Of a stretch of 35,090 nucleotides of DNA, positions 27,739 through 35,090 are shown one piece after another. This DNA is from an uncultured Flavobacteriales bacterium (GTDB taxonomy: Bacteria; Bacteroidota; Bacteroidia; Flavobacteriales_D; Crocinitomicaceae): the NCBI GenBank assembly GCA_913059205.1, contig CAJXRM010000026.1, positions 1-35,090 of the forward strand, given 5' to 3'. A model generated the notes under the pieces. That model ran no database searches. It saw only the letters and a program-made list of their open reading frames with translations, and was not told where the DNA came from. The translations under genes and the position numbers were made by a program. How positions within the stretch are numbered: position 1 is the stretch's first letter; each line of letters opens with the position of its first letter.

Positions 27739-27771
27739 TAAAAATAGCGGATTACAGTGGTTTAATACAAA
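27739..27771 (-). promoter_or_regulatory. Candidate promoter of the maeB-ruvA-sprA operon
   Basis: On the minus strand, TTTG (27771-27768), a 21-base spacer and TATTTTTA (27746-27739; one mismatch from TAnnTTTG) match the two-part Bacteroidota promoter. A second weaker box, TAACTTTA, follows closely. The TTTG lies in the T-run of the upstream gene's terminator, so the two signals abut. Confidence 0.4.
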
Positions 27772-27802
27772 AAAAGCCGTTCGATTAACTCGAACGGCTT
27801 TT
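27772..27802 (-). terminator. Rho-independent terminator of the Omp28-type gene
   Basis: Perfect 13-bp stem (AAAAGCCGTTCGA pairing with TCGAACGGCTTTT) with a five-base loop. On the minus strand it is followed by a run of T, 51 bases past the end of the gene at 27853. Confidence 0.9.
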
Positions 27803-27852
27803 AAATTTTGAGAGCAATTATCTAGTTTGATCGCTCAAAAGAAAGTTTAGGA

Positions 27853-29625
27853 TTATTTAATCGTTACTTTCTTAGTAGTATTTGATGTTGCAGAAGAAAT
27901 AGAAACTAAATAACTTCCACTTGCCAAATCAGCAACTGGGATAGAAATTGTTTGCATTCCTTTAGCGTCATTTTTAAATTCTGGAGAAACAACTCTTCCT
28001 TGTAAATCCATAACTACAACAGAGAAATCAACATCAGTTGCATCAAAAGATACATTAAGGATGTCTTCAGCTGGGTTTGGATAAACATTTAAGTTTAATT
28101 TTTCCAATTCGTTAATTGCAAGAGTTGAAGTGAATTCAATCGCAGAAACATTTTCTGATCCGAAGTTATCTGCTTGGTTTAAAGTTCTTACCAATGTATT
28201 CGCTCCTCCAGTAATGTCATAAATTTTCATAGAACAAGTTGTACCAACTCCCCATCCGTCACCGTAAGAATCAATCATTTTAATTCTATAACATTCTGTC
28301 CCTGCTGGAATAGAATACTGGAATGTTGAGTTACCTTGTGGAAGTGCTCCCGAAGCCAGAACAACAGTTCCTGTAGAATTTAACAATTCAAATTCTGACT
28401 CGTCTGGTGCATATTGATCTGCTCCAGTTATATCAATTCTGATCATACTAGCTGTTCCAGTAGTTCCACCGTTAAATGAAGATGTAAAATCGTTGTTAGA
28501 TGTTACGTTATCAGTGTTTCCGTTTGGATCTGATACTGACAAATCAATCGAGTTAGAAGCAACATATGTGAATGGAGCTGCAGGTACATTAACAACAACT
28601 TTTTCATTGTGCGCAACGTTTCCAGTCCAAGAATAAGGTGCAGAGCTTCCATTAATTCCAAAATCATAATCAAATGAAGTCAAGTTACTTCCACCATAAG
28701 TACCAACAAGCATTTTTGGTCCAAAGTTACCTGCTGCACCAAGACAGTTTTCATCAGTCAATTTTGACGTATAAATAATTCCAATTTCATCTGTTTCAGG
28801 GAAGTTAGAATAAACTGGAGTAGTTTTAGCTGCATTTAAAATCTCTCCACCTGCGCTTTCTATTACATAAGCAAAAACTTTAACAGCACCCGCTTCAACA
28901 GCAAAAGTACTGAACGCTGCAGGCAACGTAAATGAACGACTTACAATCGCAGTTGATGTCGCAGAAGAATTAGCGATAACCTCACCAGTAATTCCGTTAA
29001 TCATCCCTCTGTATGCATGGTCAAATTCGTATAACTCCTCACTAAGAATATAAAATTGAGAAGGATAGAATCCTGGATCATATTGATACGCTGGAATATT
29101 ATCTTGGTAATATCCTATTACTAATTTATTCGTTGAATTTGGTTGAGTCGCAGTATAATAGTATTCAGCATCAACTGTTAATTCTCTTGTTGTAACGTCA
29201 ATTGTAGACTCTAAGTATAAGTTTACAGGTGCATCTTCACTATTGATTGTTTGCACTGCATTTTGCCAACTTCCTCTACCTAATCCTTTATAAGCGACTC
29301 TTCTTTGTACGGATCCATTTGGATAACTAGAAGTCGCAAAAGATGATGCTATAGTTTGACCGTCTGGAGTTTGTAAGTTTCCACCAAAAATCGGATCTGT
29401 ACCAGAGAAACCTCCAGTTTGAATCTTAATTGTGATAACATCAAAACTTGGATTAGCTGCAATTTGATCTGCAATTTTATGTCCATCTGGACAGTATGTA
29501 CAAAAGTTTCCTGTAAACTCTTCTAGTACAGCTGTTTTTTTCTCAACCGCTGTAGATACATTTACTTGGGCAAAAGCTGCTGTCGCACCAATAATTGAAG
29601 CAACACTAAGTATTATTTTTTTCAT
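27853..29625 (-). CDS. Omp28-related protein with T9SS type A sorting domain
   Basis: Secreted protein of 590 residues. Signal peptide 1-20 (ending TAAFAQ). The N-terminal Omp28 domain opens with VLEEFTGNFCTYCPDGH; the C42-x-x-C45 pair sits in a thioredoxin-like context, as in other Omp28 proteins. The middle part (about 340-500) is strand-rich with a GDGWG motif (DSYGDGWGVGTTC) of the kind often found in Bacteroidota surface proteins. The final 87 residues (504-590) form a type A sorting domain: LNVYPNPAEDILNVSF, then VVVMDLQGRVV, LASGSYLVSIS and TKKVTIK at the very end. It should be exported through SprA and anchored or released at the surface. Function is unknown; redox activity of the CxxC is not established. 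It is a single gene with its own promoter box and terminator. Confidence 0.88.
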   Translation of the reverse strand: MKKIILSVASIIGATAAFAQVNVSTAVEKKTAVLEEFTGNFCTYCPDGHKIADQIAANPSFDVITIKIQTGGFSGTDPIFGGNLQTPDGQTIASSFATSSYPNGSVQRRVAYKGLGRGSWQNAVQTINSEDAPVNLYLESTIDVTTRELTVDAEYYYTATQPNSTNKLVIGYYQDNIPAYQYDPGFYPSQFYILSEELYEFDHAYRGMINGITGEVIANSSATSTAIVSRSFTLPAAFSTFAVEAGAVKVFAYVIESAGGEILNAAKTTPVYSNFPETDEIGIIYTSKLTDENCLGAAGNFGPKMLVGTYGGSNLTSFDYDFGINGSSAPYSWTGNVAHNEKVVVNVPAAPFTYVASNSIDLSVSDPNGNTDNVTSNNDFTSSFNGGTTGTASMIRIDITGADQYAPDESEFELLNSTGTVVLASGALPQGNSTFQYSIPAGTECYRIKMIDSYGDGWGVGTTCSMKIYDITGGANTLVRTLNQADNFGSENVSAIEFTSTLAINELEKLNLNVYPNPAEDILNVSFDATDVDFSVVVMDLQGRVVSPEFKNDAKGMQTISIPVADLASGSYLVSISSATSNTTKKVTIK

Positions 29626-29653
29626 AGCTCTAAAAAATTTAGTTTATATCCAT

Positions 29654-29661
29654 CAAATTTA
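29654..29661 (-). promoter_or_regulatory. Candidate -7 box for the Omp28-type gene
   Basis: Minus strand TAAATTTG, a full TAnnTTTG match, 28 bases before ATG 29625. No TTTG at standard -33 spacing. Confidence 0.5.
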
Positions 29662-29814
29662 AAGGAACACTATCAAGTAAATAATTAAAAAAATAGAATT
29701 AATCAATTCATTCTTGAAAAGCTAGATTGTTAAAACGGCTACGAACAGACCATAAAACGGCCGTAAAAGTACAAAAACAAGGACATTGTCCCGCGAAAGT
29801 TTCTGGCTTAGACC

Positions 29815-30564
29815 TTACTTTTTCTTTGCTTGTTCCTTTACAAAAAGCTCAATTGCTCCTGTCATTGATGGGGCGTTTGGCTGAGGAGCGTGTAAATCTA
29901 ATCGCAAATTGTTTTTCACTATTGCATTAGCCGTTGTTGGCCCAAAAGCAGCAATAAACGTTTTGTTCTGCTTAAAGTCAGGGAAGTTTTTGAGTAACGA
30001 TTCTATACCTCCAGGACTATAAAAAACCAACATATCGTAATAAACATTTTCCAAGTCTGACAAATCTGATGCGACAGTTCGAAAGAGAATAGCCTTAGAA
30101 AAATCTATATCATTATTAATAAGCGTTTCTGGTATTTTGTCTCTTAAAATATCTGTACAAGGCAAAAGAAATTTTTCTTTTTTATGTTTTTTTAAAATTT
30201 CAACTAAATCTTCAATAGTTTGCTTTCCAAAAAATATTTTTCTCTTACGATACGTCACATATTTCTGCAAATAGTATGCAACTGCTTCAGAAATACAGAA
30301 ATATTTCATTGTGTCTGGAACCTCAAATCTCAATTCACCTGAAATTCTAAAGAAATGGTCAACAGCAGTTTTTGAGGTAAGTATAACAGCAGTGTGAGCT
30401 TTGACATCAATCTTTTGTGACCGAAATTCCTGAGCATCAATACCCTCAACTTGAATAAATGATCTGAAATCGATTTTTAATCCATGACGTTCAGCTAAAT
30501 CAAAATAAGGCGATTTATTGCCTTCTGGTTTAGGTTGGGAAACCAAGATTGTTTTAATTGCCAC
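29815..30564 (-). CDS. hemD: Uroporphyrinogen-III synthase
   Basis: Closes and inverts ring D of hydroxymethylbilane to form uroporphyrinogen III, the branch point of haem and related tetrapyrroles. The protein is 249 residues. HemD sequences are poorly conserved; the assignment rests on paired landmarks of the two-lobed fold: VILTSKTAVDHFF (60-72) in one lobe, and FYSPGGIESLL (181-191) plus AAFGPTTANAI (205-215) in the other, the last being the GxTTA motif typical of the family. The N-terminus (KTILVSQPKPEGNKSPY) also fits Bacteroidota members. It lies 35 bases after the DUF4271 gene, a pairing that I recall as common in the phylum. No terminator hairpin followed by a T-run was seen after its stop. 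Confidence 0.85.
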   Translation of the reverse strand: MAIKTILVSQPKPEGNKSPYFDLAERHGLKIDFRSFIQVEGIDAQEFRSQKIDVKAHTAVILTSKTAVDHFFRISGELRFEVPDTMKYFCISEAVAYYLQKYVTYRKRKIFFGKQTIEDLVEILKKHKKEKFLLPCTDILRDKIPETLINNDIDFSKAILFRTVASDLSDLENVYYDMLVFYSPGGIESLLKNFPDFKQNKTFIAAFGPTTANAIVKNNLRLDLHAPQPNAPSMTGAIELFVKEQAKKK

Positions 30565-30599
30565 TGTACTATTATATTTCGTTTAACAAGCTTATATTA

Positions 30600-31277
30600 C
30601 TAATCCACTAACAAAACATAGTAAGTCATTAATAGCGGAAGAATTTCAAGGGTGCAAAAATACATAATAATATAATACCATGAAACACCTTGAGCGAATA
30701 CGTATACTAAACTTCTTATTAATCGCAAGGTGTTTTCTGAAACAAGTAGGATAATTGAAAATTGAATAAACATTTCTTCATCAATAAAATGCATAGAAAT
30801 TAAAAACACCAAAATTGAACAGCCAATCCCCAAAAATTGAGCTCCAGTTACCTTCATCAATATCGGTGTTTGCATTACTCCCAATTCCCCTGTAAATAAA
30901 CCAACTGAATAAAAACCAACAATATTGTATACCAATACGCCTAGTGGAACAGCAACAATTAACCAAATGTTTTCATCGTACAGCCCAATGAGCGATTTAT
31001 AAATCAATAATAAAAGTAAACTAAATGCAATCCAATAGTTAATCAGCAATAACAAGGAACCCGCCTTTTGAATTGGTAAAGATTCCCTTAAATAATTATA
31101 TAACCCCTTATTCTTAAAAAAAGAAATTGCCAACGCTAAATAGATATCAGCTTGAATTAACTTTGCTAAGGCAATTAATATAAAGGATAAGAACATCCCA
31201 AGTCCAACGATCAAAGTAATAGGATGATCTCGTGCTATTAATTCTTCTGGGATTGTATCAATAGTTGCTAATAACAT
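30600..31277 (-). CDS. DUF4271 membrane protein
   Basis: Integral membrane protein of 225 residues with about six hydrophobic segments spread from residue 21 to the C-terminus. The closing segment SWYYIIMYFCTLEILPLLMTYYVL, with its WYYI-YFCTLEILP core, is the recognisable mark of DUF4271. The family has no established function. It is found next to hemD in many Bacteroidota, which suggests shared transcription more than shared chemistry. The start at ATG 31277 lies 38 bases from a TAnnTTTG box. It diverges from the acyl-CoA dehydrogenase gene. Confidence 0.85.
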   Translation of the reverse strand: MLLATIDTIPEELIARDHPITLIVGLGMFLSFILIALAKLIQADIYLALAISFFKNKGLYNYLRESLPIQKAGSLLLLINYWIAFSLLLLLIYKSLIGLYDENIWLIVAVPLGVLVYNIVGFYSVGLFTGELGVMQTPILMKVTGAQFLGIGCSILVFLISMHFIDEEMFIQFSIILLVSENTLRLIRSLVYVFAQGVSWYYIIMYFCTLEILPLLMTYYVLLVD

Positions 31278-31315
31278 AGTGTTTTTTCTCTACTCAAAAT
31301 AAAGATGAAGCTCAA

Positions 31316-31323
31316 CAAAGTTA
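31316..31323 (-). promoter_or_regulatory. Candidate -7 box for DUF4271-hemD
   Basis: Minus strand TAACTTTG, a full TAnnTTTG match, 38 bases before ATG 31277. It faces away from the box at 31367-31374, so the two divergent units share this 118-base gap. Confidence 0.45.
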
Positions 31324-31366
31324 TCTTTTGCAATTGATTTATTCTAACATTGAATAAAAATATCGT

Positions 31367-31374
31367 TAAATTTG
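31367..31374 (+). promoter_or_regulatory. Candidate -7 box for the acyl-CoA dehydrogenase gene
   Basis: TAAATTTG followed by C, a full TAnnTTTG match, ending 21 bases before ATG 31396. A TTG in the open frame at 31372 falls inside this box, so it cannot be the true start. Confidence 0.55.
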
Positions 31375-31395
31375 CCAATTCAAAAACAGAAGATT

Positions 31396-32592
31396 ATGAA
31401 AACTGATTTATACGTTCATCCTGATTATTTCAACATGGATGATTTACTTTCGGAAGAGCACAAACTTGTACGAGATGCTGCAAGAGCTTGGGTAAAGAAA
31501 GAAATGTCTCCAATTATTGACGAACATTATGAAAACGCAACTTTTCCAAATCATATTTTACCAGGACTTGGAGAGATTGGAGCTTTTGGACCTTACATTC
31601 CTGAAGAATATGGCGGTCCTGGATTAGATCAAATTTCATATGGTTTGATAATGCAAGAATTAGAGCGATGTGATTCAGGCTTGCGTTCAACAGCTTCTGT
31701 ACAAAGTTCTTTGGTTATGTATCCTATTTGGAAATATGGCTCGGAAGAACAAAAAATGAAATATCTACCGAAATTAGCAACGGGTGAAATGATTGGTTGT
31801 TTTGGATTGACAGAACCAGATCACGGATCAAATCCAGGTGGCATGATTACTAATTTCAAAGATGCTGGAGATCATGTAATATTGAACGGTGCGAAAATGT
31901 GGATTTCAAATGCTCCTTTTGCGCAAATCGCCGTTGTTTGGGCGAAGGATGAAACTGGCCGAATTCATGGACTAGTTGTGGAACGTGGTATGGAAGGATT
32001 TTCAACACCAGAAATGCACGGTAAATTATCACTTCGTGCTTCAGTTACCGGTGAATTGATTTTTGATAATGTAAAAGTTCCTAAAGAAAATATTTTGCCA
32101 GGTAGAACAGGATTAGGTGCACCTTTAAGCTGCTTAGACTCTGCTCGTTTTGGAATTGCATGGGGAGCTATCGGTGCTGCAATGGATTGTTATGATCAGG
32201 CGTTGCGCTATTCAAAAGAAAGAACTCAATTTGGAGTTCCTATTGGTTCATTCCAACTAATTCAAAAAAAATTAGCCGAAATGATTACTGAAATCACGAA
32301 AGCGCAATTATTAACTTTTAGACTTGGTCAATTAAGAAATGAAGGGAAAGCAACTTCAGCTCAAATTTCAATGGCAAAAAGAAATAATGTTGAAATAGCC
32401 TTAAATATTGCCAGAGAAGCACGTCAAATTCACGGCGCAATGGGAATAACAAGTGAATATTCGATGATGAGACATATGGCAAATTTAGAATCCGTAATAA
32501 CGTATGAAGGTACACATGACATCCATTTGTTGATTACTGGAATGGACGTTACTGGTATTCCTTCTTTCACAAGAGAGAGCTCTGAAAAATAA
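31396..32592 (+). CDS. Acyl-CoA dehydrogenase, glutaryl-CoA dehydrogenase type
   Basis: FAD flavoenzyme of 398 residues. The glutaryl-CoA enzyme oxidises and decarboxylates its substrate to crotonyl-CoA in lysine and tryptophan breakdown. Subgroup marks are present: R97 in DSGLRSTASVQSSLVM, equivalent to the arginine that holds the distal carboxylate of glutaryl-CoA; GCFGLTEPDHGSNPGGM; KLSLRASVTGEL; RFGIAWGAIGAAMDCY; and the catalytic base E371 in TYEGTHDIHLLITG. These follow the human enzyme closely, so a dicarboxylyl-CoA substrate is likely, though some Bacteroidota relatives are annotated only as acyl-CoA dehydrogenases. The ATG at 31396 is used. It is a single gene with a -7 box upstream and a strong terminator downstream; no other lysine-degradation gene is nearby. 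Confidence 0.88.
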   Translation: MKTDLYVHPDYFNMDDLLSEEHKLVRDAARAWVKKEMSPIIDEHYENATFPNHILPGLGEIGAFGPYIPEEYGGPGLDQISYGLIMQELERCDSGLRSTASVQSSLVMYPIWKYGSEEQKMKYLPKLATGEMIGCFGLTEPDHGSNPGGMITNFKDAGDHVILNGAKMWISNAPFAQIAVVWAKDETGRIHGLVVERGMEGFSTPEMHGKLSLRASVTGELIFDNVKVPKENILPGRTGLGAPLSCLDSARFGIAWGAIGAAMDCYDQALRYSKERTQFGVPIGSFQLIQKKLAEMITEITKAQLLTFRLGQLRNEGKATSAQISMAKRNNVEIALNIAREARQIHGAMGITSEYSMMRHMANLESVITYEGTHDIHLLITGMDVTGIPSFTRESSEK

Positions 32593-32607
32593 ATTATGAA
32601 TTAACTT

Positions 32608-32638
32608 TTTGTTAATTATCTGATTATTCGTAGTTTTG
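32608..32638 (+). promoter_or_regulatory. Candidate promoter of the repeat surface protein
   Basis: TTTG (32608-32611), a 19-base spacer and TAGTTTTG (32631-32638): a complete match to the two-part Bacteroidota promoter and the best in the window. Expected transcription starts fall at about 32643-32645, inside the terminator hairpin of the upstream gene. Confidence 0.6.
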
Positions 32639-32670
32639 ATCCGGCTTAATAAAGTTAAGCCGGATTTTTT
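32639..32670 (+). terminator. Rho-independent terminator after the acyl-CoA dehydrogenase gene
   Basis: Perfect 11-bp stem (ATCCGGCTTAA with TTAAGCCGGAT), a five-base loop TAAAG and a run of six T. It lies 46 bases after the stop at 32592 and directly follows a promoter box, ending 22 bases before the next ATG. Confidence 0.88.
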
Positions 32671-32692
32671 ATTAACACCTATTACTACGACA

Positions 32693-35041
32693 ATGTCAAC
32701 AAGACTACTACTCTGTGCAATATTATTTTGTACAAATTCTTTTGCGCAAACCACAAATGCTTTTCGTGTAACATATAATCAAGCATTATTTGATTTACCC
32801 GGAAATGCTATAGAGGCATTAACGCCTAGCAACTATGTGTTTGCTGGAACTAATATGAATTTCCTTCCGATTTATGGAACAATTACTCAGGTTGATGATT
32901 TGGGGGCTCTTGTATGGTCGAAGCGCTATTCCGATGCCTCAATCGGATTTCAAATTAATGATATTAAAAAAGACCCTGTATTAAGTGAATACTACGTTTG
33001 TGGAGGAAGTGAGTCGGGTGCCGCAGTTTTTATGCGTCTTGATGCAACCGGAGCTGTAATTGTATCGAAGAAATTTTCAATTTCTCAAGCGGATGGTGCT
33101 TATTTGAATAGAGTAGTAAAAACTTCTGACGGTGGCTATGTTGCTGTGGGTTATGTTACTGGACACGATCCAGATGGCGCTGGTCCTGAAACTGACTTCG
33201 TTCCTATTAATTATACCGACGCGAACGGTGACCCACAAACTGAAGTAATTGGTTCACCTTTAATTGTAAAATTCAATTCCAACGGTGATCACGTTTGGCA
33301 TCACGTTTTTCGTTATTATACTGCCGCAACAAAAACACCCGCTCAACGTATTTACAATGATGCCAGCCTAAATGATGTAGTAGAAGTTGCAGACGGATAT
33401 ATTGCCGTTGGTCAATACGACGTTAATCAACACAATTCTAATACAAATTCTGATGGTGATGATGCAACTTCCAATGACGCATTAATTATTAAAACTACTA
33501 CTGCAGGGGTTATAACATACCATAAACAAGTTGATAATCCAAACACAAATGCTTCTGCTGCATCGAAATACCTTTCAGCAATAAGTAAAACGAGCGTTGG
33601 AGACCCAATAGCCGCGGGTTCAGATGATGGTTATGAGTTGATTATGAAATATGCTGCAACAGGTGGTTTTGGTTTGACTTTTAGTAGACGATTTAGATAC
33701 TCAAGTAGCTTCTTCGGAACAGACCCAGTTGATGTTTCTCAAATTTACGAAGTCGATGGCGGAACTGATCTTGTGACTATGGGAATGTATATTAGGCCAC
33801 TCTCCTTCACCTTCGCAAATTCAATTCATAGGGTTAATCCAACAGCTACAACTAATGTTTGGTCGAAATACTACACTTTTAGTTTAGCTACTATTCTACC
33901 TCGAGGAGGAAAAACTTCTGATGGTGGATACATTATGAATTCCACTGTAATGGGTGGTGCTAATTTTGACTACCATTTGATTAAAACAGACCCAACAGGA
34001 GAGACTCCAATAACAGGTTGTGCCGCGGTACCATTTACTCCAACTGCGTCAGCTGGTCCAACTACCATTGCAGATCCTTATTCAAATAATTGGTCAGGTA
34101 CTGTTGGCCCTCAGGCGCTAGCTGTTGTGGCGACAGTCGTTACACCAACAGCAACTGTGCAGTGTTCTTTCACGTCTTGTACTCCTCCTCCTGCACCAAT
34201 CATCGGCACAATAACTCAGCCAACTTGTACAGTTTCAACTGGTAGTGTTGCATTAAGCGGACTTCCAGCAGTTGGAACTTGGACGGTTACAGCTGCACCT
34301 GGTGGAGCAACTATAACTGGTTCTAGTACGACAGCGAACTTTAGTGGATTAACCGCTGGAACTACATATACATTCACTGTAACAGATGCATCTTCATGTA
34401 CTTCTGTAGCATCTTCAAACGCTGTTATAAACACTCAGCCTGCAACTCCAACTGCTCCAGTAATCGGAACAATTACGCAACCTACTTGTAGCGTTGCAAC
34501 GGGAAGTGTCGCGCTAAGTGGATTTCCGGCTTCTGGATCTTGGACGGTTACTGCTTCTCCCGGTGGAGCAACTATAACTGGTTCTGGAACCACTGGAAAC
34601 TTTACTGGGTTAACCGCAGGAACAACATATACTTTTACAGTAACGAATGCTGCTGGATGTACTTCAGTTGCCTCAGCAAATGCTGTAATAAACGTACAGC
34701 CAACAACACCAACAGCTCCTGTAATTGGCACTATTACGCAACCTACTTGTAGCGTTCCAACGGGATCAGTGGCTTTAAGTGGACTTCCTGCATCAGGAAC
34801 ATGGACAGTCACGGCTTCACCTGGTGGAGCAACTATAACTGGTTCTGGAACAACTGGAAATTTCACTGGATTAAACGCAAGCACTACCTATACTTTTACA
34901 GTTACGAATGCAGGAGGATGTACTTCTACATCTTCAGCCAATGCCGTGGTAACAGCAGCACCTGGAACGCCACCAGCACCAATAATAGGTACAATAACTC
35001 AGCCTACTTGTAGTGTAGCAACTGGAAGTGTTGCTCTAAGT
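32693..35041 (+). CDS. Secreted surface protein with Ig/FN3-like tandem repeats (3' end missing)
   Basis: Open from ATG 32693 to the adapter: 783 genomic codons. The longer frame from 32636 is rejected because it begins inside the promoter and terminator; ATG 32693 gives a clear signal peptide (1-19, ending TNSFAQ). Residues 20 to about 480 contain spaced KTSDGGYVAVGYVTG-type segments, like the strand repeats of Bacteroidota beta-propeller proteins. From about residue 500 come 87-residue units with two Cys each (GTITQPTC and GCTS), strand-rich and Thr/Gly/Ala-rich, as in Ig- or FN3-like domains. Bacteroidota proteins of this design usually end in a T9SS or gliding-type sorting domain, which would lie beyond the edge. 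The last seven translated residues before the apparent stop at 35062, LSLIHI plus stop, are adapter. Confidence 0.82.
34193..35041 (+). repeat. 261-bp tandem coding repeat, three full units and a part
   Basis: Units begin at 34193, 34454, 34715 and 34976, an exact period of 261 bases (87 codons). Each begins AP(I/V)IGTITQPTC and contains TGSVALSG, TWTVT or SWTVT, PGGATITGS and TTYTFTVT. Units 2 and 3 are closer to each other than to unit 1. The fourth is cut after 66 bases by the adapter. Confidence 0.95.
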
Positions 35042-35090
35042 CTGTCTCTTATACACATCTGACGCTGCCGACGATCTACTCTGTGTAGAT
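35042..35090 (-). other. Nextera P5-side adapter (technical sequence)
   Basis: Positions 35042-35060 are the reverse complement of the 19-base Tn5 mosaic end (CTGTCTCTTATACACATCT). Then come the read-1 primer part (35061-35074), TCTACTCT (35075-35082), which is the reverse complement of index S504/N504, and the inner end of the P5 oligo (35083-35090). Not genomic. Confidence 0.98.

Noticed and set aside
29700..29814. Small palindromes (ACGGCCGT, GGACA-T-TGTCC) after hemD as a terminator
   Set aside because: Stems are only four or five pairs and no T-run follows on the minus strand; I see no convincing signal in this gap.
32636..32692. Longer N-terminus for the repeat protein
   Set aside because: It would begin inside the promoter box and run through the terminator; ATG 32693 gives a normal signal peptide.
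34435..34884. Open frame of 149 codons on the minus strand
   Set aside because: It is the antisense of the coding repeat and repeats with the same period; codon pattern and domain signature belong to the plus strand.
34193..35041. Regular repeats suggesting a CRISPR array
   Set aside because: Units are 261 bases, adjoin without spacers and keep one open frame, so they are protein repeats.

Overview
The window is one continuous piece of genomic DNA (about positions 50-35041) flanked at both ends by untrimmed Illumina Nextera adapter sequence. The left end carries a P7-side adapter whose index reads as N703. The right end carries a P5-side adapter whose index reads as S504/N504. The biological sequence is AT-rich and comes from a member of the Bacteroidota, most likely Flavobacteriales. 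Evidence: sprA (core of the type IX secretion system, T9SS) in a maeB-ruvA-sprA cluster, the ActA subunit of alternative complex III, a T9SS type A sorting domain, a DUF4271-hemD pair, and repeated TAnnTTTG promoter boxes just upstream of starts. A Crocinitomicaceae/Fluviicola-like origin fits the style of the repeat surface protein, but this is an impression and was not tested.

Layout. 50-1328 (-): actA, missing its 3' end. 1598-5637 (+): SPOR protein, rnpA (TTG start), S41 protease, O-antigen ligase-like protein. 5728-8026 (+): mgtE and a D-2-hydroxyacid dehydrogenase. 8023-9888 (-): RidA-like protein, TPR membrane protein and SAM methyltransferase in a tight operon. 10031-11506 (-): GT22-like glycosyltransferase, divergent from 11611-15600 (+), a lipoprotein and two large uncharacterised exported proteins that look like distant paralogues. 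15743-17068 (+): PIN-PhoH ATPase. 17076-27707 (-): maeB-ruvA-sprA-GNAT operon. 27853-29625 (-): Omp28-type T9SS cargo. 29815-31277 (-): hemD and DUF4271. 31396-32592 (+): glutaryl-CoA-dehydrogenase-type acyl-CoA dehydrogenase. 32693-35041 (+): secreted protein with 87-residue tandem repeats, cut off by the right adapter.

Themes. Much of the window concerns the cell envelope: SprA exports proteins with C-terminal sorting domains, and the Omp28-type protein two transcription units away is one such cargo; the repeat protein is probably another, but its C-terminus is missing. The rest is housekeeping: respiration (actA), RNase P, Mg2+ uptake, recombination (ruvA), malate metabolism, tetrapyrrole synthesis. 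No tRNA, rRNA, CRISPR array, insertion sequence, phage or defence system was seen. No stretch over 300 bases lacks a gene; the largest gaps are 1329-1597 and 29626-29814.

I did not find a convincing new molecular system. The best leads are the lipoprotein plus paired exported proteins at 11611-15600, a promoter that appears to fire into a terminator hairpin at 32608-32670, and the truncated repeat protein at the right end.
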